Part shown: positions 1-6,548 of the stretch, piece by piece
Layout of the letters: each line of letters begins with the position of its first letter
Position numbering within the stretch: the stretch's first letter is position 1
Made by a program: the position numbers and the translations under genes
Notes under the pieces: model-generated
What the model was told of the DNA's origin: nothing
Database searches by the model: none
Seen by the model: only the letters and a program-made list of their open reading frames with translations
Origin: Bacteroidota bacterium
Lineage (GTDB): Bacteria > Bacteroidota > Bacteroidia > Chitinophagales > Chitinophagaceae
Reading direction: 5' to 3'
Assembly (NCBI GenBank): GCA_029778965.1
Contig: JAKPBL010000061.1
Coordinates: 1 to 6,778, forward strand
DNA: 6,778 nucleotides

Positions 1-1
1 G

Positions 2-1063
2 ATAGATAGGAAGATAGACGGTTTGTTCAGGCAGTTGGGGCATACGGGAGCGCAGGCAGACTTCTGTTCTGACGATTACCTTGGTTTTGCGCGGCGCCCA
101 ATGCCCGGCGAGCTGCCGGCGGGTAGTACGGGCAGCCGGCTGCTGACAGGCAACTCCGGCAGGGCCGAAGCCCTGGAAGCAGACATTGCCCGTTTTCACG
201 ATGCGGAAGCAGCCCTGCTGTTCAGTTCGGGGTATGCCGCCGCCCTGGCGCTGGCGGGCTGCCTTCCCCAACCGGCCGACCTGCTGCTGTACGACCGTTT
301 GTCGTACGCCTGCATCAGCGACGGCCTTCGCCTGGGTCGCGCTAACGCTGATGCATATACGCACAACGACCTGAACGACCTGGAGAGAAAACTGCAGGTG
401 GAAACCGGTGCACAGAAATTCGTGTTTACCGAGTCGGTGTTCGGTATTGACGGCGATACTGCGCCGCTTGATAAAATAGCGGATGTTTGTGACCGTTATG
501 AAGCGCACCTGGTAGTGGATGAGTCGCATGCCCTGGGAGTGATCGGCCACGAGGGAGAAGGGCTGGTGCAGCAGTTCGGTGTGCAGCAGCGTTGCTTTGC
601 CCGTTTATACGGATTCGGCAAGGCGGCCGGGGCGCAGGGCGCTGCCGTGCTGGGCTCGCCGCTGCTCAAAGAATACCTTGTCAATGTAGCGGGCAGCTTC
701 GACGATACCGCCCTGCCGCCGGTAGCGCTGGCGTCGATAGAGAGCGCCTACCGGGCCTTTCCCGGCGCGCTGGCCGAAAGGTTGCAGCTTGCGCGGCTGA
801 TCCGCCAGTTCAGGGGCTCGGCTACCGGGTACTATACGCCGCCTTCGCAAACACCCATACAGGGCATTATCGTCCCGGGAAATAATAAAGTGAAGAAGCT
901 GGCGGATTACCTGCACCAGAATGGATTCGATGTGCGGCCGGCATTGCATCCTGCCGTGCCGAGGGGCAACGGTCGCCTGCGTATCATGCTGCATGCGTTT
1001 AATACGGAAAGCGAGCTATCGGCCCTTGTCAGCCTGCTGGCCTCAGCCGAAAAGGCTGAATAG
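2..1063 (+). CDS. bioF: BioF-like PLP-dependent alpha-oxoamine synthase (8-amino-7-oxononanoate synthase family), 5'-partial
   Basis: Fold-type I PLP enzyme of the family that condenses L-alanine with pimeloyl-ACP/CoA to 8-amino-7-oxononanoate, the first ring-forming step of biotin synthesis, in the cytosol. The frame is open to the left edge (reading IDRKIDG before the TTG at 23), and this text resembles the N-terminal helix of BioF proteins, so the TTG is probably internal and the start is off-window. Numbering from that TTG: CSDDYLG (15-21), GSTGSRLLTGN (34-44), SSGY (68-71), HND (114-116), DGD (143-145), PLP-ring Asp in DESH (D166, H169), the Schiff-base lysine in FGKAAGAQGAAVLGS (K200), and the C-terminal GRLRIMLHAFNT (317-328). 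Length matches the family minus its first few dozen residues. Oddities: Tyr95, Gly141, Gly197 and Ala311 occupy positions that are His133, Ser179, Thr233 and Thr352 in E. coli BioF, and the usual IYTT/IYST segment reads FDDT (226-229). Family membership is secure; biotin synthesis as its actual role is less sure. Confidence 0.85.
   Translation: MDRKIDGLFRQLGHTGAQADFCSDDYLGFARRPMPGELPAGSTGSRLLTGNSGRAEALEADIARFHDAEAALLFSSGYAAALALAGCLPQPADLLLYDRLSYACISDGLRLGRANADAYTHNDLNDLERKLQVETGAQKFVFTESVFGIDGDTAPLDKIADVCDRYEAHLVVDESHALGVIGHEGEGLVQQFGVQQRCFARLYGFGKAAGAQGAAVLGSPLLKEYLVNVAGSFDDTALPPVALASIESAYRAFPGALAERLQLARLIRQFRGSATGYYTPPSQTPIQGIIVPGNNKVKKLADYLHQNGFDVRPALHPAVPRGNGRLRIMLHAFNTESELSALVSLLASAEKAE
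1043..1059 (+). other. Perfect 6-bp inverted repeat at the bioF-like 3' end
   Basis: TCAGCC-GAAAA-GGCTGA forms a perfect 6-bp stem with a 5-nt loop over the last codons of the bioF-like gene. No T-run follows on either strand, so it is not a classical intrinsic terminator. It could slow 3' exonucleases or be a chance effect of the coding sequence. Confidence 0.3.
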
Positions 1064-1111
1064 AAGCAGCATAATGAACATGCACGCCAGTATGTATTTT
1101 TTCGTTTCCAT
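1043..1111 (-). CDS. Doubtful 22-aa hydrophobic small ORF, antisense to the bioF-like 3' end
   Basis: Read on the minus strand from the ATG at 1111-1109, the frame gives METKKYILACMFIMLLLF followed by SLFG and a TGA stop. This is a short positively charged start (two Lys) followed by about 15 hydrophobic residues, the layout of a signal peptide or a single-pass membrane peptide. Its last 21 bases overlap the end of the convergent bioF-like gene. No ribosome-binding site is convincing, and the possible minus-strand promoter match (TAATTTCT) is poor. It may be chance, a decayed signal-peptide remnant, or a real small membrane peptide. I do not recognise a family. Confidence 0.13.
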   Translation of the reverse strand: METKKYILACMFIMLLLFSLFG

Positions 1112-1122
1112 GCTCTTATGAC

Positions 1123-1158
1123 AACAACGCCTGCTCCGGGTTTACCCAACAGGTTGTT
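1123..1158 (+). other. Bulged stem-loop in the bioF-like/acylase gap
   Basis: AACAA (1123-1127) and CCTG (1130-1133) pair with CAGG (1150-1153) and TTGTT (1154-1158), leaving a 2-nt bulge (CG). Inside, GGG (1138-1140) can pair with CCC (1145-1147) around a TTTA loop. No T-run follows on either strand, so a Rho-independent terminator is not well supported. Its right arm overlaps the proposed -33 element of the acylase promoter, so it could be a terminator-like 3' end of the bioF-like transcript or a dyad operator. Confidence 0.3.
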
Positions 1159-1182
1159 AAATAGAAATTAATCCTACTTTAG
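1153..1182 (+). promoter_or_regulatory. Candidate Bacteroidota-type promoter for the acylase operon
   Basis: GTTG (1153-1156) and TACTTTAG (1175-1182) each differ by one base from the Bacteroidota TTTG and TAnnTTTG elements. The distance between the element ends is 26 bases, as expected for -33 and -7. Transcription would start around 1189, giving a leader of about 15 nt before the ATG at 1204 with no Shine-Dalgarno, which is common in this phylum. Found by eye, with no statistical support. Confidence 0.42.
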
Positions 1183-1203
1183 CCGCGAAGCAAAAAGCCC
1201 GCC

Positions 1204-3663
1204 ATGCGATATCTCCCCCCGGCATTAGCCGCCTTGTTGACCTGTGGCCTCATCCTTCTTTTCAACAGCCGCCTGGTGCTGCCTGCGCCGTTGGGAGCGC
1301 TGCTGAGCCCGCAGCACGGCATCTGGCAGAATGCAGAGCCCCGGAATGCGGATTACAACGACGATGTGCTGCTGCCCGGCCTTGAAGGCAAGGCAGATGT
1401 ATATATTGACGAGCGCCTGGTGCCGCATGTTTTTGCCGAAAATGAAAACGATCTTTATTATGTGCAGGGTTACCTGCATGCCAAATTCAGGCTCTGGCAA
1501 ATGGAGTTCCAGACCTATGCGGCGGCGGGCCGGCTGAGCGAAGTGCTGGGAGAGGGCCCCGACGGCCGGATACTGGGTTACGATCGCACCATGCGCCGGC
1601 TGGGTATGGTATGGGCGGCCGAAAAATCAATGGAAGAGGCCGAAAGAAACCCGGCCTCGAAAGCACAATACGAAGCGTATGCCAATGGCATCAACGCCTG
1701 GATTGCGCAATTGTCTGAAAGCAGTCTGCCGGTTGAGTACAAACTGCTGGGCTATTATCCCGAGCAGTGGACCCCGCTAAAAACGGCGCTTTTCCTGAAG
1801 TTCATGAGCTACGACCTGGCGGGCCATGAAGAAGACCTGGAGTTCAGCAATGCCCGCGATTTTTTTAACACCGCCGATCTCGAAACACTGTTCCCTTTTA
1901 TTCCCGATTCGCTGCCGGCGATCCAGCCCAATACGGCTGCTTCCCCCTATCCCGGCCAGCCGGCGGTGGACCTGACCATTCCGCCCGGTGCCGATTCGGT
2001 TTATTTCAGGCACAACCGTCCCGACAGTATCCGCTTTTTGCCGGCGCAACAGCCCGAAAAAGAAAACGGCAGTAATAACTGGGCCGTGGCGGGCGCTAAG
2101 ACCAAAAGCGGCCGGCCTATCCTGTGCAACGACCCGCACCTCGGCCTCAACCTGCCCTCGCTCTGGTTCGAGATGCAATTGACCACGCCGCAGTTCAGCG
2201 CGTACGGCGCCACCTTTCCCGGCTCGCCGAATGTGATCATTGGCTTTAACAACGATATATCATTCGGCTTTACCAATGCGGGCCGCGATGTGCGCGATTA
2301 TTATGAGGTTGAATTTCGCGATGAAGCACGTGATGCGTACCGGTTCAACGACGACTGGCTGCCCACCACCCGGCGGGTGGAGATCATCCGCATAAAAGGC
2401 AAGCCCGACCTGCTCGATACCGTTGTTTACACGAATATTGGCCCCGTGATGTACGACGAAAGCTTTCAGCCCGCAGAAAAAAAAGTGAAAAACCTGGCGG
2501 TGCGCTGGAAGGCGCACGATGCCAGCAACGACGGGGCCGCTTTCTACGGGCTTAACCATGCGAAGACCTATGCCGAAGCGGTTACCGCCATCCGGCAACT
2601 CAAATGCCCGGGACAAAACTGCCTGATCGCTACACGTTCAGGTGATATCGGCATCTGGCAGCAGGGCGAATTTCCTGCCAAATGGCGGCGGCAGGGCGAT
2701 TACATTATGCCGGGACATGACAGCAGCTATTTCTGGCGCGGACTTATACCTGCCGAAGAGAACCCGCACCTGGAGAACCCTTTCAGGGGATATGTGAGCT
2801 CGGCCAACCAGGTGTCGGTAGACGGCACCTACCCGTATTATACGGGTGATATGTTCCCGGTATACCGCGCCATGGCCGTGAACAGAATGCTCGATACGGC
2901 GCAGCAGGTAACGCCGGCCTCGATGATGGCCATGCAAACCAGCAATTTCAACATCAAGGCCTCGATGAGCCGTGATATATTGCTGCGCACACCGGTAGCC
3001 GCGCTGAGTGAAGCAGGAAAAAAATACTTCGAGATATACAGGCAATGGAACGATAAGAACGATCCCGGTGAAGAAGGCGCCACCGTGTTTTCACTATGGT
3101 GGGATGCGCTGGAAAAGAAGATATGGAAGGATGAGTTCAGCCAGACAAAGCTGCCCCTGCCCTGGCCGCCCGAATATGTGCTGCTGGAAAGCCTGCAGCG
3201 CGACTCGGCCTATCGTTTTATTGATGACATCAGCACGCCCGGAAAGGAAACGCTTGAAGACGTGCTGGCTTCCTCACTGTCAGGCATAACCGATTCCCTC
3301 GACCATCTCCAGGTATCAGGCAACCTTGCCTGGGAGCGGGCGAAAGATACCCGGATCAAACACCTGCTCAAAGTGATAGAGCCTTTCAACCGCCTGCATG
3401 TGCCGGTCGGCGGCGGCAAAGGCATTATCAATGCCGCCGCTCCCGAACACGGACCCAGTTGGCGGATGGTGGTTGAAATGACCGACGGCATTGAAGCTTA
3501 CGGCATCTATCCCGGCGGGCAAAGCGGCAACCCCGGCAGCCGTTATTACGACAACAGTATCGACGACTGGGCAGCCGGCAGGTACTACCGGCTCTGGCTG
3601 ATGAAGGAAAGCGAAAAAACCGACGAGCGTATCCGCTGGATAATGCATTTTAGAAAAGCCTAA
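1204..3663 (+). CDS. Penicillin acylase-family protein (self-processing Ntn hydrolase, S45)
   Basis: Exported N-terminal-nucleophile amidohydrolase of the family that includes penicillin G acylase, aculeacin A acylase and acyl-homoserine-lactone acylases; it cleaves an amide bond, but the substrate cannot be read from the sequence. Residues 4-20 are a hydrophobic signal or anchor segment. Residues 25-289 form the alpha chain plus linker, including AAAGRLSEVLG (106-116). The autocleavage site is NGSNNW: cutting Gly289-Ser290 would free Ser290 as the nucleophile of a 530-residue beta chain. The beta chain then shows CNDPHLGLNLP (308-318), FTNAGRDVRDYY (356-367), NQVSVDGTYPYY (535-546), HGPSWRMVV (749-757) and GGQSGNP (771-777), all typical of the family. 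The length of 819 residues is normal. C468 and C473 sit close enough for a possible local disulfide. An in-frame TAG at 1180-1182 bounds the start, and ATG 1204 is the first start after it. It is the first gene of a close-packed unit with the next two genes. Confidence 0.93.
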   Translation: MRYLPPALAALLTCGLILLFNSRLVLPAPLGALLSPQHGIWQNAEPRNADYNDDVLLPGLEGKADVYIDERLVPHVFAENENDLYYVQGYLHAKFRLWQMEFQTYAAAGRLSEVLGEGPDGRILGYDRTMRRLGMVWAAEKSMEEAERNPASKAQYEAYANGINAWIAQLSESSLPVEYKLLGYYPEQWTPLKTALFLKFMSYDLAGHEEDLEFSNARDFFNTADLETLFPFIPDSLPAIQPNTAASPYPGQPAVDLTIPPGADSVYFRHNRPDSIRFLPAQQPEKENGSNNWAVAGAKTKSGRPILCNDPHLGLNLPSLWFEMQLTTPQFSAYGATFPGSPNVIIGFNNDISFGFTNAGRDVRDYYEVEFRDEARDAYRFNDDWLPTTRRVEIIRIKGKPDLLDTVVYTNIGPVMYDESFQPAEKKVKNLAVRWKAHDASNDGAAFYGLNHAKTYAEAVTAIRQLKCPGQNCLIATRSGDIGIWQQGEFPAKWRRQGDYIMPGHDSSYFWRGLIPAEENPHLENPFRGYVSSANQVSVDGTYPYYTGDMFPVYRAMAVNRMLDTAQQVTPASMMAMQTSNFNIKASMSRDILLRTPVAALSEAGKKYFEIYRQWNDKNDPGEEGATVFSLWWDALEKKIWKDEFSQTKLPLPWPPEYVLLESLQRDSAYRFIDDISTPGKETLEDVLASSLSGITDSLDHLQVSGNLAWERAKDTRIKHLLKVIEPFNRLHVPVGGGKGIINAAAPEHGPSWRMVVEMTDGIEAYGIYPGGQSGNPGSRYYDNSIDDWAAGRYYRLWLMKESEKTDERIRWIMHFRKA

Positions 3664-3678
3664 TTTTCGAAACAACTC

Positions 3679-4032
3679 ATGAAACTGTTCATTAACATCT
3701 TGTTGACAGCTATTCTCGCATTCGCCCTGTCATTCTGGTTTCCCTGGTGGATAGTGGCAGTAGCCGCCTTTGCGGTAGCCGTCGTCATTCCGCTGAAGCC
3801 CTGGCAATCGGCCCTGGCAGGCTTTCTCGGCGTATTTCTTTTATGGGTGCTGCTGAGCGCATGGATCAATGCCAGCAACGAGGGGTTGCTGGCAGAACGC
3901 ATTTCGCGGCTGCTGCTGAAGACCAGCTCCGCGAGCCTGCTGGTGCTGGTAAGCGGATTGATAGGCGGGCTGACTGCCGCCGCCGCCGCCCTGACGGGCA
4001 GCCTTATACGAAGATTGAAAATGAATGAGTAG
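3679..4032 (+). CDS. Small four-helix membrane protein, unknown function
   Basis: A 117-residue protein made almost wholly of membrane segments, by eye at about 3-19, 22-38, 43-62 and 84-110, with a short polar loop at 63-83 (INASNEGLLAERISRLLLK region) and a basic tail (RRLK). A PWW motif (22-24) opens the second helix and a five-alanine run (100-104) lies in the last. No catalytic or binding motif is visible and I cannot assign a function; similar small proteins beside envelope genes are familiar in Bacteroidota, but that is from memory. The frame is closed upstream by the acylase stop codon (3661-3663), so ATG 3679, 15 bp downstream, is the only reasonable start. Its end overlaps the next gene by 8 bp, which suggests coupled translation. 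Likely inner membrane. Confidence 0.85.
   Translation: MKLFINILLTAILAFALSFWFPWWIVAVAAFAVAVVIPLKPWQSALAGFLGVFLLWVLLSAWINASNEGLLAERISRLLLKTSSASLLVLVSGLIGGLTAAAAALTGSLIRRLKMNE
3976..3990 (+). repeat. (GCC)5 trinucleotide run
   Basis: Five perfect GCC repeats coding Ala100-Ala104 in the last membrane helix of the 117-aa protein. Unit changes would keep the frame and only alter the helix length, so this is not a classical phase-variation switch. Confidence 0.6.
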
Positions 4033-6487
4033 ATACCTTATTGCCTTTTGCTGCTTTACCTGCCTGTTGCTTTCCGCGCGGGCAGGCATTGTTTCAGGCA
4101 CTGTAAAAGACGACAAGGGCAATCCTGTTCCCTATGCATCGGTCTATGTTCGCAACGGCCAGGCGGGTACCACGGCGGGTGCCAACGGGTCATACCGCTT
4201 GCCGCTGCCTGCGGGCAGCTATGTGCTGGTGGCCCATCACGTAGGCTACACCCGCCAGGAGCAGAAGCTGATCCTGGGAACAGAAGACGTTCAGTTGAAT
4301 TTTATATTATCGGTGCAGCAGGTTACACTCGGCGAAGTGGTGGTAAAGGCCAATGCGGAAGACCCTGCCTATGCGATTATACGCAACGCCATCCGGCTGC
4401 GAAAGGCGCACTATGACGAGCTGTCTGATTTTTCGTGCGATGTATATACACGCGAACAGATGCAGTTGCGCGGCTACCCCGACAAGTTCCTGGGGCAGAA
4501 AGTCGATTTTGAAGACGGTGACACCAGCAAACGGAAAATGCTGTATCTCTCCGAAACCGTATCGCGCTATTCGGTGAAACCGCCCGACCGCTCGAAGATA
4601 GAGGTATTGTCGACCCGCGTCAGCGGCAACAGCAATGCCTTTGGCCTGAGCCTGCCGCGTATCATCAATTTCTACCGGAACAATATCGAAGCAGGCAACC
4701 TGAACAAACGGGGCTTTGTTTCGCCCATTGCCGACAATGCGCTCCATTTTTACAAATACAAATACGAAGGATCGTTTATGGACGACGGGGTGGAGGTGAA
4801 CCGGATCAAAGTCATCCCCCGGAGAAAATACGAGCCGCTTTTTTCGGGCGAGATCATGATCACCGAAAACAGTTGGCGCATACACAGCCTGCAATTGCAA
4901 CTGCTGAAGACCTCGCAGATGGAATTTCTCGATACGCTGAACGTTGAGCAACTGTATGCACCGCTTACGGACAATGCCTGGGTGATCCGCAACCAGGTGC
5001 GGTATCCGGCTATCCGGAGGTTTGGCTTTGATGGATTCGGCTCGGCGGTAACGGTGTACAGTAATTTCGAGCTGGGGCCTTCTTTGCCGCCGAAATTTTT
5101 TAACAGCACGGTGGTGAAATACAACGAAGGATCGAACAGGAAAGACGGCCGCTATTGGGATTCCATCAGGCCGTTGCCGCTGCTGCCCGAAGAGATCATT
5201 GACTTCAGGAAAAAAGACAGCCTGGAGCAGGTGCGGAAAAGTCCCGCTTATCTCGATTCGCTCGACCGCGTTCGCAACCGGTTCGGCATTGCCTCTTTTT
5301 TACTGACGGGGCAAACATTTACCCGGCAGAAGCGCCGGGTCAGCTATGCGCTTTCGCCCATGATACAGGCGGTTTCTTTCAATACGGTGGAAGGATGGGT
5401 GGCGAGCCCGTCGCTCACCTGGTCGAAGCGCCTCGACACCCTGCCGGGCAGCGCAATACTGACGGTTACAGCGACGGCCCGTTATGGTTTCAGCAGCCGG
5501 CATTTGTATGGAAAGGCAACGGGTAACTATAGTTTTGGGAAGGGAAACCCGACTACGCTGTCTTTTTCGGCGGGGAAATATGCGGAGCAGTTTGACGGAA
5601 GCCAGCCCATATCGCCGCTGATGAACAGCCTGAGCAGCCTGCTGTGGGAAAGCAATTATATGAAATTGTACGAGGCCGCTTTTGGTTCGCTGGGTTATAC
5701 GCGTCGCCTTGGTGGCGGCTGGGAGCTGAATGCCGCTTTTTCATATGAAGACCGTGCGCCGCTCGGTAACAGCAGCGATTTCAGTTGGCGCAATGTAAAA
5801 GGCAAAGCGTACACGCCGAATATTCCTTTTCCCGCGGCGATGCTGCCGATGGAAAAGCACCAGGCGGCATCGCTCACCGTGGGTCTGCTTTGGCAGCCGG
5901 GACAGCAGTACATCGAATTTCCCGACAGGAAGATGTCGCTCGGATCCAGGTATCCTGTGTTCAGTGCTTCTGCCAGCCGCGGACTGAAAGGCCTTTTCGG
6001 CAGTGATGTCGACTACCTGAAATGGGGACTGGGTGTGAGCGATGACCTGAACCTGGCAATAGCAGGCGAATTGCATTATAACCTGTCGGCCGGCGGTTTT
6101 TTGCAATGGAACCGGGTGGAGGCGCCCGACTATAAACATTTTGGCGGCAACCAGGTGGTATTTGCACGGCCTTATATGAGCAGTTTCCAGGCCCTGCCTT
6201 ATTACGCCTATGCGGGCCCGCAGCAGTTCTGGACGGTGGCACACGCCGAGCATCATTTTAACGGCGCGCTGACCAATAAGATTCCCGGCTTGCGGCAACT
6301 GAACTGGCACCTGGTAGCGGGAGCGCACGGGCTGTTTACAGGTGGCCGCCGCAACTACGAAGAATTCAGCCTGGGCCTGGAGAATATCTTTAAATTCATA
6401 CGTACCGACCTGGTATGGTCGCTCGACCAGGGCCGGCTGCGCGGCGCTTATTTCCGCGTGTCGGTGACTGGTTTCAATGGCAATTAA
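4025..6487 (+). CDS. Carboxypeptidase-regulatory-like / DUF5686 outer-membrane protein
   Basis: An 820-residue exported protein of a Bacteroidota-specific type. Residues 1-20 are a signal peptide ending SARA, with likely cleavage before Gly21; no lipobox is present. Residues 21-107 are a carboxypeptidase-D-regulatory-like beta-sandwich (SGTVKDDKGNPVPYASVYV, then GSYRLPLPAGSYVLV), the domain also found at the N terminus of SusC/TonB-dependent receptors. DUF5686 begins near EDPAYAIIRNAI (112-123). The C-terminal half alternates aromatic and polar residues like an outer-membrane barrel and holds the signature HHFNGALTNKIPGLRQLNWH (743-762) and GLENIFKF (784-791). The ending (FNGN) lacks the classic terminal aromatic residue. 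No TonB plug is seen, so it is not a TonB-dependent transporter, and its biochemical role is unknown. An in-frame TGA at 4022-4024 directly precedes the ATG, which fixes the start. It overlaps the upstream membrane-protein gene by 8 bp and ends the probable operon. Confidence 0.92.
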   Translation: MSRYLIAFCCFTCLLLSARAGIVSGTVKDDKGNPVPYASVYVRNGQAGTTAGANGSYRLPLPAGSYVLVAHHVGYTRQEQKLILGTEDVQLNFILSVQQVTLGEVVVKANAEDPAYAIIRNAIRLRKAHYDELSDFSCDVYTREQMQLRGYPDKFLGQKVDFEDGDTSKRKMLYLSETVSRYSVKPPDRSKIEVLSTRVSGNSNAFGLSLPRIINFYRNNIEAGNLNKRGFVSPIADNALHFYKYKYEGSFMDDGVEVNRIKVIPRRKYEPLFSGEIMITENSWRIHSLQLQLLKTSQMEFLDTLNVEQLYAPLTDNAWVIRNQVRYPAIRRFGFDGFGSAVTVYSNFELGPSLPPKFFNSTVVKYNEGSNRKDGRYWDSIRPLPLLPEEIIDFRKKDSLEQVRKSPAYLDSLDRVRNRFGIASFLLTGQTFTRQKRRVSYALSPMIQAVSFNTVEGWVASPSLTWSKRLDTLPGSAILTVTATARYGFSSRHLYGKATGNYSFGKGNPTTLSFSAGKYAEQFDGSQPISPLMNSLSSLLWESNYMKLYEAAFGSLGYTRRLGGGWELNAAFSYEDRAPLGNSSDFSWRNVKGKAYTPNIPFPAAMLPMEKHQAASLTVGLLWQPGQQYIEFPDRKMSLGSRYPVFSASASRGLKGLFGSDVDYLKWGLGVSDDLNLAIAGELHYNLSAGGFLQWNRVEAPDYKHFGGNQVVFARPYMSSFQALPYYAYAGPQQFWTVAHAEHHFNGALTNKIPGLRQLNWHLVAGAHGLFTGGRRNYEEFSLGLENIFKFIRTDLVWSLDQGRLRGAYFRVSVTGFNGN

Positions 6488-6499
6488 GTCGTAGCTTTG
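6472..6499 (+). promoter_or_regulatory. Candidate Bacteroidota-type promoter for trhO
   Basis: TAGCTTTG (6492-6499) is an exact match to the -7 element TAnnTTTG. TTTC (6472-6475), one base from TTTG, lies upstream with a 16-nt spacer, 2 bases short of the ideal. It overlaps the end of the DUF5686 gene and would start transcription near 6505, about 44 nt before the trhO ATG. This suggests trhO is expressed apart from the operon before it. Found by eye. Confidence 0.5.
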
Positions 6500-6548
6500 C
6501 GCCGTTAAGAAATTTTGTTCACCAGGCAAGTGTCCGTAAAATTTCAGC

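Noticed and set aside
1..20. GATA-like short repeat at the left edge
   Set aside because: The imperfect repeat is explained by coding sequence for the IDRKIDG segment.
605..994. Minus-strand open frame of 129 codons opposite the bioF-like gene
   Set aside because: The plus strand here carries the PLP-lysine motif and the conserved C-terminal domain; the antisense product has no motif.
921..1121. Plus-strand frame of 66 codons running out of the bioF-like gene into the gap
   Set aside because: It overlaps the bioF-like gene in another frame, has cysteine-rich shadow composition, and has no independent support.
1237..1248. Possible lipobox around Cys14 of the acylase (LLTC)
   Set aside because: The residue before Cys is Thr rather than Gly, Ala or Ser, so a lipoprotein signal is not supported.
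4307..4951. Minus-strand open frame of 214 codons
   Set aside because: It is antisense to the conserved DUF5686 region, has no family motif, and is best read as a shadow of the plus-strand codon pattern.
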